Below are positions 53,587-61,810 of a stretch of DNA of 64,000 bases, in pieces. The notes beneath the pieces were generated by a model. The model was not told the origin of the DNA, did not search any database, and saw only the letters and a program-made list of their open reading frames with translations. The stretch is from positions 434,001 through 498,000 of the forward strand of contig NZ_JAFBDO010000003.1 of the NCBI RefSeq assembly GCF_016908295.1, written 5' to 3'. A program made the position numbers and the translations under genes. Origin of the DNA: Thalassobacillus pellis. Its GTDB lineage: Bacteria; Bacillota; Bacilli; Bacillales; Halobacillaceae. Within the stretch, counting starts at the first letter, position 1. Each line of letters starts with the position of its first letter.

Positions 53587-54507
53587 ATGGCAGAACCTGC
53601 AATGCAGTTAAAAAATCTTAAAAAAACCATTAAAAAGAAACCTATCATCAAGGGATTGAATTTTGACATATATCCCGGTGAGGTATTCGGATTTCTTGGA
53701 CCAAATGGTGCTGGTAAGACAACAACTATCCGTATGATGGCAGGACTTATGAAAATGACAGAGGGTGACGTAATCATCCAGGGGAAAAGTGTAAAAAAAG
53801 ATTTTAAAGATGCCATACGTCATGTGGGTGGAATTGTTGAGAATCCAGAAATGTATCCATTCATGAGCGGATGGAAAAATCTCCTCCATTATTCAAGGAT
53901 GATGCCAGGCATATCAAAAGAACGCATGGAAGAAGTAGTTGCGCTGGTTGGCCTGGAAAAAAGAATTAAAGAAAAAGTTTCTAAATATTCGTTAGGAATG
54001 AGGCAGCGGCTTGGCATTGCACAGGCACTGCTGCACAATCCATCCATCCTGATACTGGATGAGCCGACCAATGGGCTGGATCCGGCTGGAATTCGCGAAG
54101 TACGTCGATATATCAGGCAACTGGCAGAACATCAAGGGGTAGCCGTTATTGTGTCCAGTCATATCCTTTCTGAAATGGAAATGATGTGTGATCGTATCGG
54201 GATTATTAAAAATGGCGAGTTAATCACCATCCAAACGGTGAAAGATACCGTCCAGCAAACAGATAGGAATGAACTCCATCTTGAAGTAGATGAGACTGAG
54301 AAAGTTAAAGGGTATCTGAAAGAATGGGGCAATGAAGACGTGAAAACTGAAAATGGATATCTTATCATCTCGGTAACAAGAGAACAGATTCCCGTGGTGA
54401 TCAGGCAGCTGGTAGAAAAAGGGGTCAACATTTACGGGGCAAATGTACATCACTCAACACTAGAGGATAAATTTTTGGATTTGATTGGAGAGGGAGCAAT
54501 TGAGTAA
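53587..54507 (+). CDS. ABC transporter ATP-binding protein
   Basis: 306 residues. Walker A GPNGAGKTT, signature YSLGMRQRLG, Walker B ILILDEPTNGLDP and switch SSHILSE, with a C-terminal extension (about 215-306) typical of BcrA/YxlF-like peptide-export ATPases. The permease gene overlaps its end by eight bases. The set may protect against antimicrobial peptides or export a hydrophobic product; no immunity or biosynthetic genes are nearby. Confidence 0.92.
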   Translation: MAEPAMQLKNLKKTIKKKPIIKGLNFDIYPGEVFGFLGPNGAGKTTTIRMMAGLMKMTEGDVIIQGKSVKKDFKDAIRHVGGIVENPEMYPFMSGWKNLLHYSRMMPGISKERMEEVVALVGLEKRIKEKVSKYSLGMRQRLGIAQALLHNPSILILDEPTNGLDPAGIREVRRYIRQLAEHQGVAVIVSSHILSEMEMMCDRIGIIKNGELITIQTVKDTVQQTDRNELHLEVDETEKVKGYLKEWGNEDVKTENGYLIISVTREQIPVVIRQLVEKGVNIYGANVHHSTLEDKFLDLIGEGAIE

Positions 54508-55450
54508 TTTTTTTCAGCTTGTCAGAAATGAGCAGATGAAATTATATTCCCAAACGGCGACTTGGGTTATGTATGGAATATTAGCCGTTCTCGTTATCGG
54601 TTTTGCTATTGTGCTTAAAGTGAATGGGGATGTTAACGGGGGAGATTACGGCGGCAACTGGGAGAAGGCGTTACAGGAAGAAAACGCCCAGTTAGAGAAG
54701 CAGATGAAAGAAAATGAATTCGCAGGGGATTATGCAACCCAGCAAATTGCTCTTAATGAGTACCGGATTGAGCATGATATCGCTCCCGGCGGCTATAATA
54801 TTTGGGATTTTGTTCAGGAAAACCAAAGTAATGCTGCCATTATTAGTTTATTTACGATTATCGTTGCAGCAGGAATCATTGCCAACGAATTTAAATGGGG
54901 AACTATCAAGCTGCTTCTTCTACGTCCCATTTCAAGGACTAAGATATTGTTTTCAAAATATGTTTCCGTACTGGTTTACGCGATTACCATGCTGGTCTTC
55001 CTGCTGATATTGGCCGTTATCTGCGGAGCAATATTTTTTGGCATCGAACAATCTGCCCAGCCATACCTTTATTATCAGGACGGTACGGTCCAGGAAATGC
55101 CAATGATACAGCTTGTCTCTATAAAATATTTCCTTGGATCGGTTAACTTGGTCATGATGGCATCATTCGCCTTTATGATTTCAGCAGTTTTCCGTAACAG
55201 TTCGCTAGCGATTGGGATTGCGATCTTCTTAATGATGGCAGGAAATTCAATTGTCATGTTTTTCGCAGATTATGACTGGTCGAAATTCATTTTATTTGCG
55301 AACACGGATCTGACCCAGCATATAATTGGAACACCAATGAATGAAGATTTAACTTTGTCATTCTCTGTTACCGTTCTTCTGGTTTATTTTGTTATATTCC
55401 TGACACTTGCATGGGCAGCCTTTACAAAAAGGGATGTAGCAAACGCATAA
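54500..55450 (+). CDS. ABC-2 family permease
   Basis: 316 residues from TTG 54500. An N-terminal membrane segment near residues 25-45, an acidic extracellular stretch (GWEKALQEENAQLEKQ-type, about 50-100), then five further hydrophobic segments. The motif NEFKWGTIKLLLLRPISR before the coupling helix is typical of BcrB/YxlG-like permeases. TTG 54485 is also in frame; 54500 fits GGAGAGGG better. It depends on the upstream ATPase. Confidence 0.88.
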   Translation: MSNFFQLVRNEQMKLYSQTATWVMYGILAVLVIGFAIVLKVNGDVNGGDYGGNWEKALQEENAQLEKQMKENEFAGDYATQQIALNEYRIEHDIAPGGYNIWDFVQENQSNAAIISLFTIIVAAGIIANEFKWGTIKLLLLRPISRTKILFSKYVSVLVYAITMLVFLLILAVICGAIFFGIEQSAQPYLYYQDGTVQEMPMIQLVSIKYFLGSVNLVMMASFAFMISAVFRNSSLAIGIAIFLMMAGNSIVMFFADYDWSKFILFANTDLTQHIIGTPMNEDLTLSFSVTVLLVYFVIFLTLAWAAFTKRDVANA

Positions 55451-55474
55451 TAGAAAAAGAGAGGAGAATTGTAG

Positions 55475-55918
55475 TTGAAAAGAACAGCAGAAATAGTATT
55501 AACAGTAATCGGGATGGTCCTTTTTGGATTGGTCATAGGGTTAATGGGAGTAGTGATCGGTGTCAGTGATAATGAAGGTTTTCGGAGCAATGTCAAGGAG
55601 ATGCTTCAACAAGATGCAGAAATGAACGTGCAAGGTATCAATGTAGACCAAATGATTGACAGTATCAGTAATGGTGCTATGTTTTTCATTATTGTCTCCG
55701 TCGTTTCCCTCCTCCTCGGCCTGTTGTGTATCTTTTTTCTTAAAGGCGATAAACGCCCGAAAGCTGCAGGTATCATTCTGATTTTGACAGCCATCCTGGC
55801 AACTGTAGTGACTATTGGAATTGCATTAGTGGCGGGAGCCTTCTATCTTATTGCAGGTATCGTCAGTCTTGTTCGGAAAAAGAAAGTCGTGCATGATGAT
55901 TCATGGAGTTCCGCTTAA
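55475..55918 (+). CDS. DUF4064 membrane protein
   Basis: 147 residues: four hydrophobic segments (about 5-28, 68-90, 95-118 and 118-138), with the extracellular loop after the first. The KRTAEIVLTVIGMVLFG start fits DUF4064. TTG 55475 has AGAGGAG at a good distance. It is the third gene of the ABC operon (24-base gap), so it may assist the exporter. Confidence 0.8.
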   Translation: MKRTAEIVLTVIGMVLFGLVIGLMGVVIGVSDNEGFRSNVKEMLQQDAEMNVQGINVDQMIDSISNGAMFFIIVSVVSLLLGLLCIFFLKGDKRPKAAGIILILTAILATVVTIGIALVAGAFYLIAGIVSLVRKKKVVHDDSWSSA

Positions 55919-55944
55919 TATACTCAAGGTATAACTTGGAGTTT

Positions 55945-55984
55945 AGCTTACAGAAAAGCCTTATGTTTCCCCTGTAAGCTTTCA
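55945..55984 (+). terminator. Intrinsic terminator of the ABC-DUF4064 operon
   Basis: AGCTTACAG/CTGTAAGCT perfect nine-base stem, 18-base loop, then TTTC. Confidence 0.7.
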
Positions 55985-56123
55985 ATGCTCCTATCAAATA
56001 ATCGCCATCCCCTTTTGGCGGAAGTCACTGAGTCAATGAACAATTGCCGCGAACATTATCTCAGCTGACTCTCCCTGGACCAAGTAGGTAGGAAAAGATC
56101 GCACAAATCTCATAAAATAGACG

Positions 56124-56170
56124 AAAAGCTGTCTGTATGGAAAGTTAATTTCCATACAGACAGCTTTTTT
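56124..56170. terminator. Perfect 20-bp stem hairpin with T run
   Basis: AAAAGCTGTCTGTATGGAAA and its exact complement flank a five-base loop (GTTAA), followed by further T. Far stronger than needed for termination and about 205 bases from any stop codon. The interval 55985-56334 holds no gene that I can see. Confidence 0.75.
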
Positions 56171-56334
56171 AAAAATACCTTGGAAATTCAATGGCCGCCT
56201 ATTAATGGAAGAAAGTATTTAATGATGACTTTCCGTTGCCGTCAGTGACTGTAAATAGCATTAATATAGGACACTGCCATTACTTTCTCTACAAACCAAG
56301 TCTCAGGCAAGTCCTGTGTATATAGGTAACAAAG

Positions 56335-57036
56335 TCAGCTTCCTGACAGCTGCTTAACCTTATCCTGCTCCCATTTATAGCTGTAAAAGCTTTCTTTCGT
56401 GACCCATTTTAACGCTTCCGGATCATCAACTTTCAACCCTTCCTCAATCATTTCAAGAATCCGGGCAGTCTGCGATATATGAGCACGCATGGCATCTAAT
56501 TTTCTTTCTTTCACTTTTTCTATATTATTTATGACATCCGGGGCTCCTAAATCTTCAAGAGTATTATTGGCGAATGCCAGACAATGAAGTTTTGGCCGTT
56601 TCTTGGAATCTATCTCCCTTACGGCCCGAATCACAGCCCGGGCGGTTGCTTCATGATCTGGGTGGACGGCATAGCCTGGATAAAAGGTAATGATAAGGGA
56701 AGGATCCAGCTCGTCTATCAGGTCTGTTACCAGGTTCTTCATTTTGATATCATCTTCAAATTCCAATGTTTTATCTCGTAATCCCATCATACGTAAGTCG
56801 TTTATTCCCATCGCTTTTGCTGCCAGCTTCAATTCTTCTTTTCGGATCATGGGAAGGGTCTCCCTGTTGGCAAAAGGAGGTTTTCCAAGATTTCTACCCA
56901 TTTCACCAAGTGTGAGGCAGGCATATGTCAATGGTGTGTCTTGACTGATGTAAGATGCGATTGTGCCTGATACCCCGAATGCTTCGTCGTCAGGATGGGG
57001 AAAGATAACTAGTACATGTCTTTCTTTTTCTATCAT
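56335..57036 (-). CDS. bshB2: Bacillithiol biosynthesis deacetylase BshB2
   Basis: 233 residues, LmbE-like fold: the zinc motif PHPDDEAFGVSG near the N-terminus, and HPDHEATARA with the third histidine near residue 125. This hydrolase family removes the acetyl group from GlcNAc-malate in bacillithiol synthesis; BshB2 also overlaps with conjugate amidase activity. The yojF gene that often precedes bshB2 is absent here. AAAGGAG precedes the start on the minus strand. Confidence 0.87.
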   Translation of the reverse strand: MIEKERHVLVIFPHPDDEAFGVSGTIASYISQDTPLTYACLTLGEMGRNLGKPPFANRETLPMIRKEELKLAAKAMGINDLRMMGLRDKTLEFEDDIKMKNLVTDLIDELDPSLIITFYPGYAVHPDHEATARAVIRAVREIDSKKRPKLHCLAFANNTLEDLGAPDVINNIEKVKERKLDAMRAHISQTARILEMIEEGLKVDDPEALKWVTKESFYSYKWEQDKVKQLSGS

Positions 57037-57210
57037 TCTAGTGCACTCCTTTTACGAGTTCTTTCTATAATTATCCCTTAGCATGGCCCATTTTTAAAGT
57101 TATAAGATTTATTAGAAGAATGATTACCTGATTCAGAAAGCTATTGAGGAAAGGTTTAGCAGGGAAGCTTTTAAGGAATTTATCTTACAGATAGCAGCAA
57201 AGGAGTGGTG

Positions 57211-57966
57211 ATGATGGAAATGGAACAAAAAGTGGAACATCTTGTGTCCTGGATACGGCAGCAGGTGAACGATGCCGGCATGAATGGTGCGCTGGTAGGA
57301 GTGAGTGGCGGTATTGATTCTGCGCTTGTCGCCAATCTGATCAAACGAGCCTTCCCTGAAAATTCTATAGGGGTAATCATGCCGATAAACCAGCGTGTGG
57401 AGGACCAGGAAGATGCTGTAGCAACAGTGAAAGAAGCTGACTTGAAATATCTTGGTATCGAGCTGACAAACAGCTATCATACAACCTATAAAGAAATTCA
57501 AGAACAACTGAAGGAGCATGATGACTGGAATGAAGAAAACGCCCAGCTTAATGGAGCAAACCTGCAGGCAAGGCTTCGGATGAGTACCTTATATTCTGTT
57601 GCTGCCAATTACGGCTACCTGGTAGTGGGGACGGACAATGCTCCTGAACATCATACTGGCTACTTCACTAAATACGGGGATGGGGGAGTAGACCTCGTTC
57701 CATTAATTCATATGACAAAAGGAGAAGTGCGCGAAATGGCCCGGTTTCTAGGGGTCCCTACCCAAGTTGTTGAAAAGAAACCTAGCGCGGAATTATGGGA
57801 AGGTCAGACAGACGAAGAAGAGATGGGTGTCTCTTATGATACGATTGACGCTTACCTGAAAGGGGAGCAAGTATCTGAAAAAGATAAAGAGATCATCCAG
57901 GCAATGCACGATAAATCGAAACATAAACGCGTAATGCCGGCAGAACCACCCAAATTCGAAGCATGA
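57211..57966 (+). CDS. nadE: NH3-dependent NAD+ synthetase
   Basis: About 251 residues. ATP pyrophosphatase loop GVSGGIDSALVANL near residue 35, then NLQARLRMSTLYSVA, GTDNAPEHHTGYFTKYGDGG and KKPSAELWEGQTDE, the complete NadE pattern. No glutaminase domain, so ammonia is the nitrogen donor. ATG 57211 and 57214 both follow AAAGGAG. It amidates nicotinic acid adenine dinucleotide, the last step to NAD. The hydrolase gene follows after 12 bases. Confidence 0.95.
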   Translation: MMEMEQKVEHLVSWIRQQVNDAGMNGALVGVSGGIDSALVANLIKRAFPENSIGVIMPINQRVEDQEDAVATVKEADLKYLGIELTNSYHTTYKEIQEQLKEHDDWNEENAQLNGANLQARLRMSTLYSVAANYGYLVVGTDNAPEHHTGYFTKYGDGGVDLVPLIHMTKGEVREMARFLGVPTQVVEKKPSAELWEGQTDEEEMGVSYDTIDAYLKGEQVSEKDKEIIQAMHDKSKHKRVMPAEPPKFEA

Positions 57967-57978
57967 GGAGTTAGTAGA

Positions 57979-58542
57979 ATGACGCAATCCAATACTGCAT
58001 TACTCATCATAGATATTATCAACAAAATGGACTTTGACGGAGGGGAGAATCTTTTGAAAAACGCCCTCCCGATGGCGGATCGTTTGAAGAAATTCAAAAA
58101 ACGTACCAAGGAAAAAGGAATCCCTGTCATTTATGTGAACGATAATTTTGGACTATGGCAGGATAACGCTGCACAAATTGTGGAAGAATGTAAGAAGGGT
58201 ACCGGTCGTCCGGTAATTGAAAAAATGATTCCGGATGAGGATGATTTTTTTGTAATCAAACCGAAGCACTCTGGTTTTTTTGGAACCCAGCTGGATATTC
58301 TTTTGCACCAGTTGGGCGTCAGCAAACTGATCCTTACCGGTACAACTGGTGATATTTGTGTGTTATTCACCGGGAATGGCGCTTATATGCGGGGATATGA
58401 TTTAAATATCCCTGAAGATTGTGTCGTTTCCGAGAGTGAAGAAGATAATGAAAATGCTTTGAAAATCATGCGAAGGTCTATTTTTGCTGACACAACACCA
58501 AGTGACCAATTAGATTTGGATCAACTGCTAGAAAAGAAATAA
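57979..58542 (+). CDS. Isochorismatase-family cysteine hydrolase
   Basis: 187 residues. Catalytic triad visible: Asp in ALLIIDIINKMD, Lys in VIKPKHSGFFGTQLD, Cys in TGTTGDICVLFTGNGA. The family includes nicotinamidases, but the metal-binding Asp-x-His of PncA is not evident, so the substrate is uncertain. Its position behind nadE in one operon would suit a role in NAD salvage; this is inference. ATG follows GAGGAG. Confidence 0.85.
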   Translation: MTQSNTALLIIDIINKMDFDGGENLLKNALPMADRLKKFKKRTKEKGIPVIYVNDNFGLWQDNAAQIVEECKKGTGRPVIEKMIPDEDDFFVIKPKHSGFFGTQLDILLHQLGVSKLILTGTTGDICVLFTGNGAYMRGYDLNIPEDCVVSESEEDNENALKIMRRSIFADTTPSDQLDLDQLLEKK

Positions 58543-58593
58543 TTCTGCTTATATAGGACCACACGGAAGGTTTAGAAAATGTATGATCTTTAT

Positions 58594-58642
58594 AAACCGG
58601 TCTGTCCGGAATTTGTTTCCAAACAGACCGGTTTTATCTTTT
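58594..58642 (+). terminator. Intrinsic terminator of the nadE operon
   Basis: AAACCGGTCTGT/ACAGACCGGTTT perfect 12-base stem, then TATCTTTTT. Confidence 0.88.
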
Positions 58643-58744
58643 TGAAGAGGTTTTTACCCAGTTCATGCGCCTATGTTTAGATTGGCTATTTGAAGTTTAT
58701 GACGTCAAGCAGCTGTATCATGGTTGATTCCACAATGAGCGAGA

Positions 58745-58827
58745 GGCGGCAAGCATCCGCCGGTAAGGGACTTGTGCGAATCAAATACAAGCTTTAAAGC
58801 TCCTTTATAAAGTTTTTTAGGAGCTTT
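58745..58827 (+). repeat. Dispersed intergenic repeat, copy 3, with hairpin
   Basis: GCGGCAAGCATCCGCCGG, then GTGCGAATCAAATACAAGC, as in copies 1 and 2. It is followed by the stem AAAGCTCC/GGAGCTTT at 58796-58803 and 58820-58827. Confidence 0.65.
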
Positions 58828-58892
58828 GCTAATATTTGTTTGACAGCGGGAATCCTTTTGCATATTCTATAGATAGGTCCTTGACCGCCATT

Positions 58893-58920
58893 TTGAGAGC
58901 GTTTGTTAAAGGAGTATGTT
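58893..58920 (+). promoter_or_regulatory. Candidate promoter of the MutS2-like leader RNA
   Basis: TTGAGA (58893-58898), 17-base-class spacing and TATGTT (58915-58920). A second -35 candidate TTGACC lies at 58881. Neither is strong; the start would fall just before the structured leader. Confidence 0.4.
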
Positions 58921-58922
58921 TT

Positions 58923-58946
58923 ATGAGTGTGGTTGTTCTTAACTAA
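58923..58946 (+). CDS. Possible 7-codon leader peptide (MSVVVLN)
   Basis: ATG 58923 lies eight bases after AAAGGAG (58908-58914) and reads seven codons to TAA 58944-58946. The last four codons coincide with the 5' arm of the long leader stem. Size, strong ribosome site and position match leader peptides of ribosome-mediated attenuators. Coding is inferred, and a promoter at 58893 would leave only a short or no 5' segment for this site, so an earlier promoter such as TTGACC 58881 may be the real one. Confidence 0.45.
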   Translation: MSVVVLN

Positions 58947-59096
58947 TCCGTAATTTTATACGGTCTTGAAAATGCTTTGAAGCCTGGAATCGACAGGTTT
59001 ATTCAAGTATGCCTTTTCAAGGACAGTTGAGAACAAGCATCATAGCGCAGAAAGTATAAAACCCCAGGCTATGGCAGTATTGTCATAGCTTTTTTT
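58933..59096 (+). ncRNA. Structured leader with attenuator upstream of mutS2-like gene
   Basis: An outer stem TTGTTCTTAACT (58933-58944) pairs with AGTTGAGAACAA (59025-59036). Inside are a hairpin CCGTA/TACGG (58948-58963) and a stem CTTGAAAA/TTTTCAAG (58965-59021) that encloses TTGAA/TTCAA and CCTG/CAGG. Next, TCATAGC (59040-59046) can pair with GCTATGG (59068-59074). That left arm is also needed by the terminator GCTATGGCA/TGTCATAGC (59068-59089, then seven T). The two pairings exclude each other, as in a transcription attenuator. It matches no riboswitch class that I recognise. Confidence 0.65.
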
Positions 59097-59150
59097 ATAC
59101 TCAAAATGGCAGGTCTCTCGTCTTACAAGGACTATTATATACATGCCATA

Positions 59151-59189
59151 AAAGCCGCGATGAGCCTATGCTTGTCGCGGCTTTTTTTT
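59151..59189 (+). terminator. Second intrinsic terminator in the mutS2-like leader
   Basis: AAAGCCGCGA/TCGCGGCTTT perfect 10-base stem, 14-base loop, then TTTTTG, only 55 bases before the MutS2-like start. ATGGCA (59106) and TGCCAT (59144) could form an alternative helix just in front. Confidence 0.85.
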
Positions 59190-59243
59190 GTACTTTAAGA
59201 AAGTTTAACTTTGTTAAGGGCATTAATACAGGAGGAAAAAATA

Positions 59244-61178
59244 ATGAATGAAAAAACATTTGATGCAATGGAGTACCATCTAATTTTACAGCAGGCAGGG
59301 AAATTTGCCTGGACCAGTAAAGGGCGCGAAACAATCAATAGGATGAAGCCATCCACTAACAAGAGGCAAATCGAACGATGGCTGGAGGAAGTTACGGAGG
59401 CAGTTTCAATACTCCGGATCAGTTCCAGTGTCCCTATTCACAGCCTGGATGAAGTGACACATATACTCACCCAAGCCAAAAAGGGAATGTACATCCGGGC
59501 TGACCAGTTCACACAATTGATTTCTTTTATCGATCATTGTGAGAAATTGAAAAAATTCATGGATGACAAGGGGCATGTCGCTCCGACAATCAGTCTTTAT
59601 GCATACTCAATTTCAGACCTTTCTGACTTGGGAACGGAAATTCAGCGCTGTCTCCGGCATGGCCAAGTGGATGACTTTGCGACGAAGGAATTAAGTCGAA
59701 TCCGGAAGCAGCTTCATATTCAGCAGACACGGCTGAAAGAAAAAATTCAGCAATTGGTCAAATCGAGTAAGTATGCTTCGTTACTTCAGGATAAGACAGT
59801 GGCTGAAAAGAATGGCCGTTATGTACTCTCAGTCAAAAGAGAGCACCGAGGTAAGGTGAAAGGTACAGTCATTGATCATTCTGCCTCCGGGGCGACTCTG
59901 TTCATAGAACCATCAGAAATCGGCGCACTGCAGGAGGAAATTCAGTTATTAAAGATGTCAGAAGAGCACGAGGTCGAACAGGTGCTGTATTATCTTACGG
60001 GTTATGTACTGGAATTTGAACATAACCTGGAAATTGCAGTTGACACGATGCACCAGTACGATGTCATTTTTGCAAAGGCGAAATACAGTATCAGTATCGA
60101 TGGAATTGCTCCAATGTTTAATAACAATTATCTTATCAATTTGCAGGAGGCACGGCACCCTCTTTTGGGAGAAGATGCTGTCCCGCTCAGCCTGCGGTTT
60201 GGCGAAGGAGATCAGGCGCTTGTCATCACAGGACCAAATACTGGCGGGAAAACGGTGACCTTGAAAACAATCGGCCTGCTTACTCTCATGGCTCAATCAG
60301 GCATGCATATCCCCGCTGCTGAAGGGACATCGCTGCATTTATTCCAGCAGATATTCGTCGATATCGGTGACGGGCAAAGTATCACACAAAATTTAAGCAC
60401 CTTCAGTTCCCGCCTTGTAAATATTATTGAAATTCTCCGGGAGGCAAACGATCGTTCCCTGGTTCTGCTTGATGAACTAGGCTCGGGAACTGACCCTGGT
60501 GAAGGCATGGGGCTCGCCACGGCAATTCTGGAACAGTTATTCGCCAAGGGTGCGACAATTTTTGCAACCACTCATTACAGTGAAATGAAGGAATTTGCAG
60601 AGGAGCAGCCTGGTTTCATCAATGGTTCCATGGAATTTGATCTCGCCACCCTGGCCCCGACTTACAAGCTGATCATCGGCACAGCAGGCAGGAGCCAGGC
60701 TCTTGATATTGCGGCAAAACTCGGGATGCACCCTGAAATACTGGAAAGAGCCCATCAGATAACTTATAAACAAGAGAAGAACTTTCACAAAAACTTGCAT
60801 GATTATAAAAGTAAGGAAATGGAAAAACAAGTAGCCGTCAATCGCTATGCCCGTACTAAAGAAGCAGCAGTGCCTTCGAAACAAAAGACATCAACAAACA
60901 AGCAATTCAAAATGGGAGATAATGTTACGGTTCTCTCAACAAAAGAAACAGCCATTGTTTATAAGGGACCGGATACTCTCGGGAATTATGTAGTGCAAAT
61001 GAAAGGCGAGAAATATACTTTCAACCATAAACGTTTGAAACTTCATATTCCTGCGGAGGAGTTGTACCCAGATGATTATGATTTCGATATCATTTTCAAA
61101 TCAAAGGAATATAGAAAAGTAAAGAAACAGCTTGACCGCAAGCATGTAGAAGGACTGGTTCTGGATGAAGAAGAATGA
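59244..61178 (+). CDS. MutS2-family ATPase lacking the Smr domain
   Basis: 644 residues. The MutS2 core is complete: N-terminal MutS III-like region, clamp, Walker A GPNTGGKTVTLKT near residue 330, STFSSRLVNI, Walker B LVLLDELGSGTDPG near residue 410 and THYSEMKEF. After ERAHQITYKQ the usual long coiled coil is short. The C-terminus has a KOW-like stretch (KMGDNVTVLSTKETAIVYKG) and ends without the Smr nuclease domain, so the protein is about 140 residues shorter than B. subtilis MutS2, which splits collided ribosomes. ATG 59244 follows AGGAGG. It is preceded by a long attenuator-like leader. Confidence 0.85.
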   Translation: MNEKTFDAMEYHLILQQAGKFAWTSKGRETINRMKPSTNKRQIERWLEEVTEAVSILRISSSVPIHSLDEVTHILTQAKKGMYIRADQFTQLISFIDHCEKLKKFMDDKGHVAPTISLYAYSISDLSDLGTEIQRCLRHGQVDDFATKELSRIRKQLHIQQTRLKEKIQQLVKSSKYASLLQDKTVAEKNGRYVLSVKREHRGKVKGTVIDHSASGATLFIEPSEIGALQEEIQLLKMSEEHEVEQVLYYLTGYVLEFEHNLEIAVDTMHQYDVIFAKAKYSISIDGIAPMFNNNYLINLQEARHPLLGEDAVPLSLRFGEGDQALVITGPNTGGKTVTLKTIGLLTLMAQSGMHIPAAEGTSLHLFQQIFVDIGDGQSITQNLSTFSSRLVNIIEILREANDRSLVLLDELGSGTDPGEGMGLATAILEQLFAKGATIFATTHYSEMKEFAEEQPGFINGSMEFDLATLAPTYKLIIGTAGRSQALDIAAKLGMHPEILERAHQITYKQEKNFHKNLHDYKSKEMEKQVAVNRYARTKEAAVPSKQKTSTNKQFKMGDNVTVLSTKETAIVYKGPDTLGNYVVQMKGEKYTFNHKRLKLHIPAEELYPDDYDFDIIFKSKEYRKVKKQLDRKHVEGLVLDEEE

Positions 61179-61241
61179 TTGATACAATGGCGCCACCGTA
61201 CGCAATAAGGTTGAGCCGCCACCTATATCAGACTTAAAGAA

Positions 61242-61284
61242 AAAGCACGCCTGCTATCGCTGGAGATAGCGGGCATGCTTTATT
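61242..61284 (+). terminator. Intrinsic terminator of the mutS2-like gene
   Basis: AAAGCACGCCTGCTATC/GATAGCGGGCATGCTTT, a 17-base nearly perfect stem with five-base loop, then ATT. Confidence 0.8.
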
Positions 61285-61295
61285 GGTGTCCTACG

Positions 61296-61451
61296 TTACT
61301 TTACGTCAGGCATAATTGTTTGAATTGTCAGATTCTCTGAACCATTTTCATCTACAATCTTAATTTTTCCATCGGATTCTGAGAATGAAAACCCGATAAC
61401 CCCTAAACCGACCATAAGAAGAAGTAATAAAGCTAGAAGTACTTGACGCAA
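61296..61451 (-). CDS. 51-aa small signal-anchored protein
   Basis: On the minus strand TTG (complement of 61449-61451) follows AAGGAGG by seven to eight bases and reads 51 codons. The N-terminus is a hydrophobic leader (MRQVLLALLLLLMVGLGVIGF); the rest is polar with KIKIVDENGSENLTIQT and ends in PDVK. It resembles small exported proteins of Bacilli. No family recognised; the ribosome site and leader support coding. Confidence 0.6.
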   Translation of the reverse strand: MRQVLLALLLLLMVGLGVIGFSFSESDGKIKIVDENGSENLTIQTIMPDVK

Positions 61452-61810
61452 TGATGATCCTCCTTATTAATGTATACCTACATTTTACTATATTCCTGAT
61501 GATTTAACGACACAAAACGACGAATTTATTAAAAAAATATTACGTTTTTATTACATGATAGAATCGAAATATTACTTGCAAAGCTTGATGGAAGCGGTAG
61601 TAAAGAAGATGAATAAAGGAATTGGTATTATTTACAAATCTTTTATATTACATAAATATTAATAGATTCCAGCTAAGAAAAAGGAAATACATTATTTTCC
61701 TTTTATATGTAAATATCTGAATGTTTTCAAAATTAAACAAAGGGTAAAGGATGAATAAGTATTCATATTAATTATATGGTTTCCAATAAAATATGGAGGG
61801 GTTTTCAGAC

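Noticed and set aside
58923-59100. Known RNA classes (6S RNA, RNase P, T-box, common riboswitches) for the mutS2-like leader
   Set aside because: The GTTCTTAAC start recalls Bacillus RNase P RNA, but none of the conserved RNase P core follows. No T-box sequence or riboswitch core was found, and it is far shorter than RNase P RNA.
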